This document shows positions 1 to 12,000 of a stretch of DNA of 64,000 nt, piece by piece. The translations under genes and the position numbers were made by a program. The notes under the pieces were generated by a model. The model was not told the origin of the DNA. It worked only from the letters and a program-made list of their open reading frames with translations, and did no database searches. How positions within the stretch are numbered: position 1 is the first letter of the stretch; the number at the start of each line of letters is the position of its first letter. The stretch comes from Clytia hemisphaerica (Eukaryota > Cnidaria > Hydrozoa > Leptothecata > Clytiidae), in assembly GCA_902728285.1 (NCBI GenBank), contig CACVBU010000367.1, forward strand, positions 992,001 to 1,056,000, given 5' to 3'.

Positions 1-291
1 AAGATAGAGAAACGAGATTGTTGATTTCGTCAGCTTTCCGTGACTTTAGAGAACGGATTACCGCGCGCAAATATGCGAGATTTTTCACCATACAAAACGT
101 CTCTGAATACACCGCTCCGCGGTCGATAAACCGCCCTTTCTTTTTTTTCTTTTTGTCAACGCTCTATTACCTGGTACCCCACAGCTCTAAAAGAGCGGGT
201 GCGACCCTCAGAGCACAAAGCGTGTCGTAGCAAATTTTCACATCAAACTTTTGTTATTTTCATACACTGATCACACACTCACGGTAGCGAT
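1..291. other. No gene recognised at left edge
   Basis: The only open frame is a 70-codon one with no recognisable domain. I see no splice-consistent exon and no clear repeat structure. Confidence 0.4.
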
Positions 292-510
292 TATGGAGGC
301 CCCCAGCGGTAACTCTGATCACAATATCACGCAATTTTTTTGTCTTCATCATCTCAATCACGATCACGAAAATCAACAAAAGATTTAGACATCACGGCTC
401 AAAAATCTTTCAAATCACGATCACGTTTTGACCTCTGATCTACCTCTGATCATACGTACTCACGAACAAAATTTCCAAATCACGTAATCACGCTAGAAAA
501 AAGTCCCTAT
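292..510. repeat. Short hAT-like nonautonomous element rich in ATCAC motifs
   Basis: The segment opens with GAGGCCCCCAGCGGTAACTC and then carries many ATCACGATCACG-type motifs on one strand. The same end sequence and motif series occur inverted at 23590-23865, so this is a dispersed family. The right end is not well defined and this copy may be truncated. The GGCCCCCAGCGG start resembles hAT-type nonautonomous elements, and a related element at 39039-39170 has an 8 bp target duplication. Confidence 0.5.
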
Positions 511-620
511 CAGGCTTAGAAACGAGTTTTAGTATAGTAAGTGAAGTTGGATGACACTAGAATTAGCGTGCACCAAACTATTGGCCACAAACAGCACGCT
601 TCTTTTTTTAAATAAGGATA

Positions 621-950
621 CACTTTATAAGAATGTCCATGATGAAAATGGCCAAAAAATTAAGAAGATGCTAAGAATATCACCATCATGGAATTTTTCT
701 ACTTAGGCTAAGAATGCCATTTTTAGAGCATTTTTAATTATAAATTGTCAATTACCCCCAAGTAAGGCTCACTCCTTTCACAAAAATGCCATTTCATACT
801 TGAGACGTATGTACTAAATGTTAAATCTAGTATAAATTAGGATTCTAACCTAAGAATATGCTGTAAGAATATTTTAGGATGATTTTCCCAAAAAAGTTAA
901 GAATATCCATGATAAAATGGATTTACACCATTGTTATAAAAAAAAGCGTG
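621..950. mobile_element. TA-flanked MITE, 'TTATAAGAAC' family
   Basis: Inverted ends CACTTTATAAGAATG and AAAAAAAAGCGTG lie between TA dinucleotides. The same terminal pattern (CACGTTTTTTTATAAGAAC) bounds other copies at 5301, 43737, 44425, 54570 and 58187. TA duplication with no coding capacity fits a Tc1/mariner-type nonautonomous element, but the superfamily is inferred only from the TSD. Confidence 0.55.
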
Positions 951-2904
951 TATTACAAAAAAAAATATTAAGCCTGTAATAAAACACTATCAATGTGTAA
1001 GCAGCCAACCATAATATCGAACCATCATAGTAAAATAAATACAGAGACCCTCTTTCACTCGCACTCTACTAGGTATATAAATCGAAAGAAAGAAGCTCAA
1101 TTCATCACATCGGCTTAATATTATTTAAAGTGTCTCGTATGTAACATTAATTGCCTCAAGCAGGATATTTCTGAAATATTTTGCTAATTTAAGTTTTCAA
1201 CGATTGCATAAAAAAATTGTTGTATTGGCAAAAAAACGACGAAAACAACAAAAAAGCGACAATACATAACTGTAAAGAAATCAATGAAAAACTACTCTGA
1301 GTTTTAACATGAGACTTGGAAAGGTCCAGCTAGGCTAAGAATATAGCCTGGCAGCCATTTTACCCCTCCTAAATCGAAATATCCGATTAGATAAAGTAGA
1401 AAGCCTGAAAATATCTCGCCAAAACTTTAAATTCAGCAAAACGCTAAAATACTCAGAAATGCCAACATATTCTGACCATGATTGCAAGTCTATTGATAAT
1501 CATGAAATGCAATATTGTAATTAAGATGATATTTACATATTAGCTGCAATGCCAATATCTGTAGAGGGAATAATATACAAAACGAACAGGAAATCTAAAA
1601 ATGAGTTTGTCAAAGGATATCCTCATTTCCTTTAACTTATCAATCAAATCATTTTTAATTGGGTATAAGTATTGAAAATGGATTTGTGTTATTATCAAAT
1701 AGTCAAGTCGTCCTAATTAAAGGTTTATATATCGACTCCTTAAGCAAAATACCTTGGTAGGTAAAGTTAAACAAAATAGAAGATGAGAAACTAGGCTCAA
1801 AATATATACCGAAATATCTAACTTAAAAAAAAGAACCACTAGATCCTCTTAGCAAGTAACCCTATTGAGTTTTTTGAGAAATTTTAGCTTCCCTCAGAAT
1901 AAATTTAGGGGCTGAGACTATGCCATTGCTAAAATTTAGCGAAAGCCTTTAAGCAAAAGAGAAATTCGTTTAATTTTGTGACCACATGGTATTAAAACTA
2001 TACAGAACAAAATGTTTTGAATTCTGAAAATGTATTGTTTTCTACCAAAAAAATAGAGACATATTTACAAATTTGTTGGTTGTTTTGAAATTGATATTTA
2101 CAATTTAATCGTTTAATTATTTCATAAATATGAAAGATCCCGTAAATTAACAATGATGATTGTCAATGATGTTTATTAGGCCGCCGTTTATTAAGCAAGT
2201 GAAGGGTACGGGTATGTGCCACCCTTAAGGGTGCCTTTTTGGAACCTGACAGTCCCTGTAGGGTTGGTCCTTACTAGTCCGGCTAAGGGTCCGAGGGTCG
2301 TAACCGACCACCCCCGTCATGCTATAAATGTAGTACGCCCGGGTTATGAGGTAAAACCATCTATACGTGCGCAAATTCAAAAGTTCGGTCAACAACCAAA
2401 TGAGAATATTGCCGTTGACAATGAATATTTCCGAATAATTCAAGAGACGAACCAAGCTGGCCGCCTAAAAAAACTCAGGAAAAAGTCTTTTGAGGATTAT
2501 GCGACAGTTTGGTTTTGTCTATGTGGCTGTACCGCAGTAGATCTGAATTTTGCGACTTTGGTGGGTTCAATTGTTAAGCGCACTTTTAGATTGTTAGCCG
2601 TAAATACGGTATTATCAAGTCTAGCGAAACGAAGACTGTAGGAAAACTTGAGTTTTCTTCAAACAAAATCAAAATGGGCCCATCAGAGTATTGGAATTAT
2701 TCATCGCCTTTTGTAAAGACAGGTGAGGTATCATAAAGGAGATTAACTTTCGAAACACAAAATAATTTTAGACCTCAAAATTAAGTCTCAAAATGGACCA
2801 AAACCGCCTTAATTTGGGATTTTCAACTCCATTTTCACATATTCTTTTAAACTCTGAAACGCGAAACTTTCCATCAATTTCTGAACTGGTTCTTTCATTC
2901 CTTC
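951..2904. other. Intergenic or 3' flank, nothing firm
   Basis: AT-rich sequence. A 141-codon plus-strand frame at 2216-2641 has no recognised domain, and its minus strand is also open for 76 codons, so I do not call it a gene. The segment is the 3' flank of the minus-strand Munc13-like gene. Confidence 0.45.
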
Positions 2905-3020
2905 TCAATTATTGTATTCTTTTGCTTTTTGAATGTTTTCCAATAGTTTGGATCTTTTAACAAAGAGGCTTGAAACGAAGTGATCAGCTGTAGAATCTTC
3001 CTTTTGACGGTTCTTCATCA
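2905..3020 (-). CDS. Munc13-like gene, last coding exon
   Basis: The acceptor TTTTTTTTCAG precedes the exon. It enters with two bases of a split codon and ends at a TGA (2905-2907). It encodes a basic tail with [13 protein letters not shown], matching the short charged tail that follows C2B in Munc13-4-type proteins. Confidence 0.75.
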
Positions 3021-6000
3021 CTGAAAAAAAATATAGAAAAGTTAAGAAATTTATTTCATTTTTCAACCGTGGTTAAGATATTACAGTGAAGTCTCTATAA
3101 TTCGAACGCCTACAATGTCTCCTTAACCCGAACGAGTTTTCTGGTCCCTTCAGTTAATAATGCCTCATAATACTTTCTCCATAACATGAAATTTCCTTAA
3201 CTCGAACAGATTTGCATTCCCTGTGAGTTGTAGAGACTCAAGTGTACCTTTCGGTTGCAGATGAGATGGAGATTTTATAAGATACTTTAATAATTGGTCA
3301 TTTGACGTAATAAAAATGACGCGTTCTTTAGAAAAAGTAACAAAATTGTTTTATTACTGGTTAACGACCAACCAAATAAAACAAGAGCTTGCAAAAACTC
3401 CATCTCGACCCTTTTGTTGAAGAAAATTCTAAGTTTCAAATATCAGTCTCAAATCTTTAGTGGGCATTTTACAGCACAAAAGAAGCATTAGACCTATTTG
3501 ATCGAAACGTCGTTCGAAAAATTTCATGTAAAGCTAATACATATGACAATACCTGGACTAAAGTAGAAATATAGAGCGGTTTGCCATAAATTTGCGAAAA
3601 CCTAGCTCCTAATCTTTTTTGAACAAGGTGTAAAAAAAAAGAAGATATCTGTTGACTGTATACAAGTTTTATCTAAAGTCATGACCAGCTGATAACTTAA
3701 GATAAAGTAAAAGAAAAGCAAGTTCTGTTTCAAGTTTTCTCAAATGATGTACTTACCAGCTACAGATTTGCTTTCAATAGTAGGAATGGTCAAACACATA
3801 TCAATCTGTGGAACGGTAGCAAAACCTCCTTGAACTGTATCGTAAGTGAGGCCAGGTACAAATTGAAGATCGTAATACGATTCACCGCCAATGTCATCGT
3901 CCGTAATACGGTCATGGTCATATACGGAAAAGACTAACGTTGCACCATTTTTCAAACAATCAGGTGGTGGAATTGGGCTATTCCATTTTATATCCATACA
4001 GGGGGGTGGACGAACCTTTCCAGGGGGTATTTCGAGAAGAATTTCCAGGGGGTTTAAAGAAAATATTTGAATTTTTCCAAGGGGTTTTGGCAAAAATGGG
4101 ATTTTTTCCGAGGGGTCGACGTCCCAAGCATCGTCCACTATAATTCTTTTTTCCAGGGGGTTAATTAAAACGCTTGATAATTTTCCAAGGGGTGCAAGAA
4201 AGCTTTTTTGAATTTCCAAGGCCATTTTGTGTAGAGATTTTTCCAGGGGTTGTTAGCCTGTCTGAAATAATTTCCAGGTGGGTCAGCCTGTCTCAAATAT
4301 TTCCAGGTGGGTCAGCCTGTCTCAAATATTTCCAGGTGGGTCAGCCTGTCTCAAATTATTTCCACATGATCCAGATTTCGTTTGGAGTCATAGCCTGATT
4401 GGATTTGTAAGAAAGTATAGCAATATAGCAATACTTTAATCGGATTAAATTTCACGAGATTAAATTTCGCGAGCCAAAGTATTCGCGAAATGTTTTGGAA
4501 TTAATTTCACGAGTCAGTGATTTGAAAAATTTCGCTTGGATTTAATTTCGCGAAGGAGCATGAAAACAGAAGATGGCAATCTTTGGGCATAAAATGGAGA
4601 TTTTTCACTGGTTTTGTTAGCCTGTCTGAAATAATTTCCAGGTGGGTCAGCCTGTCTCAAATATTTCCAGGTGGGTCAGCCTGTCTCAAATATTTCCAGG
4701 TGGGTCAGCCTGTCTCAAATTATTTCCACATGATCCAGATTTCGTTTGGAGTCATAGCCTGATTGGATTTGTAAGAAAGTATAGCAATATAGCAATACTT
4801 TAATCGGATTAAATTTCACGAGATTAAATTTCGCGAGCCAAAGTATTCGCGAAATGTTTTGGAATTAATTTCACGAGTCAGTGATTTGAAAAATTTCGCT
4901 TGGATTTAATTTCGCGAAGGAGCATGAAAACAGAAGATGGCAATCTTTGGGCATAAAATGGAGATTTTTCACTGGTTTCTCCACCCAAATTGCGATGCTA
5001 AAAATTTTGCATGGATTAAATTTCGCGAGTCAGCAATCTCACACGTTTTTATCAGTTTTAATTTCGGGAAAATGGCAAAAGTTCGCGAAATCGTGATTTA
5101 TTATTTTATTTTCAAGTCCCAAAAAATGAGCCGATGGATAAAAGTCTCACCCAAACGTTTTCATATTTTAAGGCTGAGAAGCAGAGATTCAAAAGGGATA
5201 AGAAAGCTTAGAAGTTAATTTTGTTCTCTTAAAAGAAAGACTACATAAAGGCCATCATACACTTGTCAATATTAAATCGATTTCAAAAACTATTACTATA
5301 CACTCTTTTTTTTTTATAAGAACAATGAGGCTCAAAATTGCCAAAAAATGATAACAATTTAAGAACAACCCTTAGCCTGGAATGGCTGAATTTCAAGCAA
5401 ATTAAGGGTCAGATATGTAAAAATAGGGTGTAAAGCCAAAAATAGCCCAAGTTTGCTCTAAAAATAAGAACAGGATAAGAACAATTTGAGGCTAAAAGTG
5501 CCAAAAAATAAGAACAGCCGAGCCTCAGCAAAAATTTACTGGTTCTTATAAAAAGAAGAGTGTATTATAAATGTGTTCCATTGTTTGTTTATTGAGCAAG
5601 AGACTGAAGAGAAGACATTTACAATGAAAAATTTCTATTTAATTCCCTTCCAGTCAATAGAGTATTCAAACAATAGAAAGTAAGGAAAAATATTGGTTTC
5701 TCTTATATTTAAACATTCATTTTTATTTCATTTCTTTAAATCTCTTTTTGAGATCAAAGGTACCGACACTCCTTTTTTTATAGTACTTCCGTACATTTTT
5801 GTGTCTATATAAATATTTTGACAAGAAAAAAATTTCTCAAAAAAATCTATTGTAATTATTGTAACTATTTCAGCAATAGTACCACCAGTTCTGCCATTAG
5901 CACTGTATATTGGGCGGCGCTGACCTCCTCTGAAATGTTTTTCTTTTACAAATATGAAAAAAACAAAAGCCCGTATTTTCATTAAAGATTTCTCAACTCA

Positions 6001-9000
6001 AAGTCAAATTCACTTTCTTATTGGCTCTTGATCTGAGCAGATGGAATGGCGTGGATGCTCTTGGTATGGCTTGTTTGAAACCTGAAGATAATTTTCAGTG
6101 CAGTGATGTCCAATAAAATTTACTTAAAAGAAAGTTTAGGAGGCTATAGTATTTTGGTTTCATTTTTAGATTGATTTCTTGTAACTAAAATTCCGGGGGA
6201 GTGGCGAAATGCGGAGTATTTGATACATTCTAACCGGGACAGTTTTATAAAATTTACATCGAGTACCTCGAGTGCGGGGTCGATACTCGAAGAGGAAGTT
6301 TTTGGAGTTCGACTCTTGCTATTCCGACGGCAAAAATGTCCGATATTAAATTTGGCAACTTCGTCAGTTTTCCAACTAACATACAACAAAGTGTAATAAG
6401 TTTTTGAATAAAGAAAGTTGTGTGAGGCGAGTTATTAAATTGGTTATTTTCTGCTTTTCATTGCCAACTTTTTTTTAAAATTTTGGTCATCTCGCCCCCA
6501 CCGATTCCCGTAGATACTTTGTACTGTGTGTTAAGACTTAACGTATGATGACCGGAGTTTTATTTCTTTGTTAACCGACAGACCTATTTCTGGTTCGTCT
6601 TAAAAATTTCTAGATCTAGATTCAAGTCTTTTTTATTAAAAAAATTATGAGTGCAACAGCTCTATTAAAATAATGAATGAAATAAATGAAAAAAAGGAGA
6701 AATGGTGGTAGAGAAACCCGGGGATACTAGGGTTGAAGAATATCGGGTATGTGCGGACTAACTTCAGAAAACCGTCCCTTTTCGTCATAAAGATACCTAA
6801 GAAAAAATCACACTAAAAGTTATTGAGGGTAATAATACCAGGGGATTATAATATTAAAGATTTTTTCATAGATTTATCTGCGATATAGTATGACTTTCGT
6901 GTTAAAATTTAACCTCGATGGAAAACAAGTTGGTTTTGTGATCGTGAAAGAAGATGTTTTCTATGGGAATTTGGATGTTTTGCGACATGAAATGGTCAAG
7001 CAGATTTCGGATCTGTTGCCTTCAGAGTTTCTTTTTGTCGCTAATAGCATGCCTGTTGGCTTAAAGGGACATAACAGTACTTGCGAAATTTGTAAACAAA
7101 CTGTATGCAGCAGATACAAAATCAAAACAAATGTCACATGTCAAAATAAAAAATCAAACCAAATATGGCTAATTTTGATTGTTCAATTGTTTTACAAGTT
7201 TGTTTTGGACACGTGATTTTAATTGTTCTCTTTAATGACATGTGGTTTGCGCAATATTTACATTTTACTACTGTAATGTCCCTTTAAGCCAAGAATCTTT
7301 TTTAAAAACAGAATTACTTGCCAAAGGATTAGCCGAAAGGTTACTTGGATTTGAAACGTACGGACTTCAAATCAAATGTAAAGAAGCTGAAAGTATTTCT
7401 CTTTCTCCAGATGCAACCCAAGGTTCCGACCTGGCTTCCACCAAGGTCAAGGACAAGGAGTGTGATTCTTTATTTTTGGAATCCACAAGAATTTCAAATC
7501 TTGACGATATCTCAAATCTTTCTGAAGAAGAGATTAAAACTTCCAAACACCAAGAACACCAAGAAGAAATCAAACTACACCTATCTCCCGAAAAGATAAA
7601 AGAAAAAAACTTTTTGGATGTTCTCAAACGAGAGACAGTGAAAGAAAGTAGTTCTGATTCAAATGCTACAAAGCCAAAGAGAAAGAAGATAAATCAATAT
7701 TTTCTTCCGGGTACTGTCTCTGTCTCGTCAACACCATCTAGATCTAATAAAAAACAAACATTTTTATCGAAAATACCTTCTAAAACTTCCTCGATTTTGA
7801 AATTGAAAGACATTAAATTTTATGATGCTCAAGAAATTAAAGATCCCGATTTAAGTTTTATTGAAATACAGAGAAGGGAATTCTGGAATAGTAAAGCTTC
7901 ATCGATAATAAAATCTCCGAAATATCATAATTGGACCACACACGCAATAACTGGGCTAATTAACTCTTCCTGGGCCTTGAAGAAGTGCTGTCTCTTAGAA
8001 GAGAGTGTAAAGGAAATTGAGATAAAATACAGTGAGGACCAAAGAAAGAAATTTTCCTTTAAAAATGCAACCAAAAACCTAAAAAGGATGACAGTCAGCA
8101 AAGATAGCATCGAAAAAATTAACGATGAAATAAAAAGTTTAATCACGTCTTTCGAAGGCGAGAAAACCATTTTACAGAAAGAGAAAGTCAGATATGCGAT
8201 CAAGGAGAAATGTGCAACCCTGGATTTAGAGTACACAGAATTGAAGAGAGCACAAGATGCTTTACGGAAAAACATTGAATTTTTAGAAAAGGGCCTTCTT
8301 CAAGATTCCCTTGAATCTGAAACCACTGAAATTGTGATTGCTGAGCTTTCTCCTAAAGAACATAACGATATCGTTGCTGAATGTCTCGCGGAAGGAAGTG
8401 CTTCTGATACATCTAATTCTGATGATGATGCGTTTTAAAATTATGGTACAAGAACCACACAATTCAATGAAATTTTGAATGTTTCTGATATTCAATGTAA
8501 ATAGTGAGCACCATTTAGCATGAGATGTGTATAATGGTGACTCCCAGTTTTAAATTTTGTTTTTGCAGACGGGTGTTTTACTTTTCATACTTTCAGTAGT
8601 TTAAATTCTTTATACTCTTTTGATTTAATATTTTTAATAGGATTGATACCATCGTGCTTTCCTCGACCAAGCCTTTACCGTGTTCGTGTTTTTTTATAAG
8701 AGTTACGCTGTTTTTATGAGGGTTCTTTTTATAAGAACTTTCAGAAGAATTTTTCAATAACAGCTCAGCCTCAAATTTTTGGCTGAGAACGCCGAAAATG
8801 GTTACTTCTCTAAATCTCTATTCTTGCCTCTCATTTTGGTGTTTTAGTACTGAAGAAGTGTATTGCAGGAAAAAATCTTGATTTTTGAGATGGATTTATA
8901 GATGGAAAAAATTCATGTAAATGCTCCTTATTATTTTTTCAGTCTTCCAAACTTAAGAATCTCGATTTATCTAACTCTCACAGAAATCAATGCATGTAAA

Positions 9001-12000
9001 GAATTCTGATTAATTATTAATTAGTTACATAACCGTTTTTTGCACAATCTTTGATTTCACAAATGGACGGGGACTTGTTTGGATTCATGAATAAAATTCA
9101 GCGTGTCTAGTCTAATATGAAACATAAAAGGAAAAAGTATTTTCGTTTCAATGAAGCAAAGAAATTCTAGGATTTGTCTTTTAACTTGATTGATTTTATT
9201 TCTTTAATCCTTAGGAAATGGAGATATACAAAAACTTTCTTAAGACACTAAATATACTTTCAAAGGAAAGTTTTGAAGCTTTTGTTGACTTTTCAACAGC
9301 GATATTATTGGAAATTGGAAACAATGACACTTTCCATGACAATCTTTTATTTTTGGATAGTGATCGTCTTTCGGTTTACCCAGAAGATAAAGTATCCTCA
9401 AATTTGATACCAGGTAAGGTTATTTCTTCTCAAATTCCATTCCTGTATTCCGTATTTTACAGTATAGAGCACATTTTGCTTTGTATCATGTTTATTTTCA
9501 TTTTTCTCTCTAAATCATGATTCAAGCAAATTAACAACACCAAAATACGATTTTATTATTAGTATTTTGTTGTTTGAATCATGCTTATCTTATTTTATTA
9601 CATATTTGACCTTTGTTTGCTCTTTACTTTTTGACATAATTTATCTTCGGTGTTCTCATAAAAAAGAATGTACGATTTTAACCCGGGGGAAGGGCGCCTC
9701 GAAACCCGCTTAAGTATTACTACGTTTTACACCAAGAATGGAAGTGTCTTTTTCCCTTTTTCACTAATACAGTTGTGTTGGTTGACTTTTGATTTTGTAC
9801 AATTTTTGTTTAGACATTCAATTGTGTGAAGGCAAAACCTCTTTAAAGACTACAGGCGATGGCAACTGTTTGTTTAACAGCATCAGTATTCTTTTGACTG
9901 GCGAGGAAACATTGTCGGTTGAATTGAGATTGCGTACTTGTTTGGAACTTGCTTTCAACATAAACTTTTATGCAACACATGCAATTTTCCAGCAGCAAAT
10001 AAAAACCAAAAATGGAAAAGCATTTTATAAAGCTGAAGACCTGTTTGACACTGTAGCCTTTGGAAAAACGTCGTCTAAAGCTATCGATAAAGAAGGATTT
10101 CATAAAGCTTTGGAAATTGAAATCATGCAGACCTCATACGACGGAAAGTTTTCGGGTATCCTGCAAGTAGCAGCTTTATCTTCAGTTATCGGGTGCCCCA
10201 TAAACATGGTTTATCCGAATCAAAACTTCCATCTCCTTACAATGTTTCAAGGTTTGATATCACCGCGAAATGAATGTTGTCCGAAACAAATAACTCTAAT
10301 GTGGAGCTGTACAAATGGATGTTTAGAATTAGAAAAATTTACTGCCAATCACTTTGTGCCTTTGATAGACAAACCCAAGACAAACTATCCAGTCTCTGAT
10401 GTCTTAGTTGACCAGACGAAAACCATCGTGAATTACTATCCTCGTAAAAGAAAGGCTCCAGAAGTAAGTGAAGATGAGCTTCCCTTCGAAATGGATAAAG
10501 AGTGGTATATAAAAGTTGGTAGAAATGACCTTTCCAACATAAAGAGAACTGAATCCCGGAACTCTGGAAATTGTAAGTTATCCGCATTTTTATAACCATC
10601 GCCCGTTCGTATCAGACCTCTGAACTGTTTTGTTTTTATTTCCAAAAGCTTCACATCGTATATTTTTTATAAGCATAGTGTACCAAAGCTAAAAAAAATT
10701 TTTTCAGCTTTCTAAAACATTGATCTTACTTTGTTTGGTAACTTTTAAAGCGTGTGGCGTTAAATTACTAAAACTAAACTATAGTCTTCGAAGTCTAATC
10801 AATCGAAAATAAATTTCCTGACTTAAAATTTCGAAATCTTCAAATAATAAAAAAAATTCAACAATAATAATAATTTCAAATTTTTAACTGTTAATTTGGA
10901 AATAAAATACACTGATATGATATTATCAAATCCATCAAATTTCATCAAAGTAGTAGTCGATTTCGTAATCGAACTCGAAAACAGCTGTAAATAAATAATA
11001 AATGTAGATAGCGATAGATTTTTTAAATAAAAGATTTATTCTTCCTGTACATGATTAATGAATTCTCTATCATACAAAGTATGCCGACTGAAAAGTGAAA
11101 GTCAGTTTTTTTTTGTTTTTTTTTTCAAAGAGCCATGCGAAAACAATGTTGTTTTTACATCTCAAGTAGAAACAAATGTATTTTATTTTTCTGGGATTTT
11201 TCTGCAGTTTTACAACTTTTGTTTTTAAGCAACCTTTTTAAAGAACAAGTATTCTATTTTAAAGGGATTTTAAATAAACGTCCCCTTCGAACAAACAGCT
11301 CCCACCTCCCACCTCCCTCTGAGAAACTGTTGTATGAAGATATCCACATATACTTTTTATCGTACTCTTTGAGATTGAAAAAAAAGTTTCTCTTTTTTTA
11401 GATTCACCTCAAGCGCATCACAAAGACGTGACATCTTGTATTGAAGAATTAAAGACGCATTCCTCGACTCATCTAAAAGCTATTGCAGAAGTTGGTCAGT
11501 ACATGAAAGACAATGGACCTTTGTTGGAAACATCGAAGGTTATCAAAAAGTATCAAGAGATAAAAAAGTTGTCCCCAAAATCGAAGATGAAGTCTAAAGA
11601 AATGTTTGAGATTTTAGCAAAGCATCTACCGGTATGTGTGATATACCTCAGTAGAAAAGCATTTCTCTACGAGAACCTCTATCAAGAGGTGATTGACTCT
11701 GTTATGAAATTTTCGACAAATTCTATTGATCAAGAAGATTTGAATGACCACATTGAAAGTAAAATTGGTGAAATCTATAAAGACGTTATCGAGTACATGG
11801 ACACTAAAAGAGATAGAGATGCTTTTAAAGCTGTCATTTCGCAAATAACGAGTATAAGATTCGCAGCTAAACTCCAAGGAGTCCAGAGTAGAGTTGGCAT
11901 CCGGAATTCTTCACAATCCTTGAAAGGAAATCTGATCAAGTATAAAGACATTAAATTGAGTTCCAAAACAGTCAGAAATGACATGACGGTTAACCAGCAA

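Noticed and set aside
2216..2641. 141-codon plus-strand open frame
   Set aside because: No recognised domain, the opposite strand is also open, and composition is not gene-like.
3978..4398. Open frames on both strands over the TTCCAGGGGG repeat
   Set aside because: They follow the repeat unit and its G-runs; only the part at 3757-3977 is a real exon.
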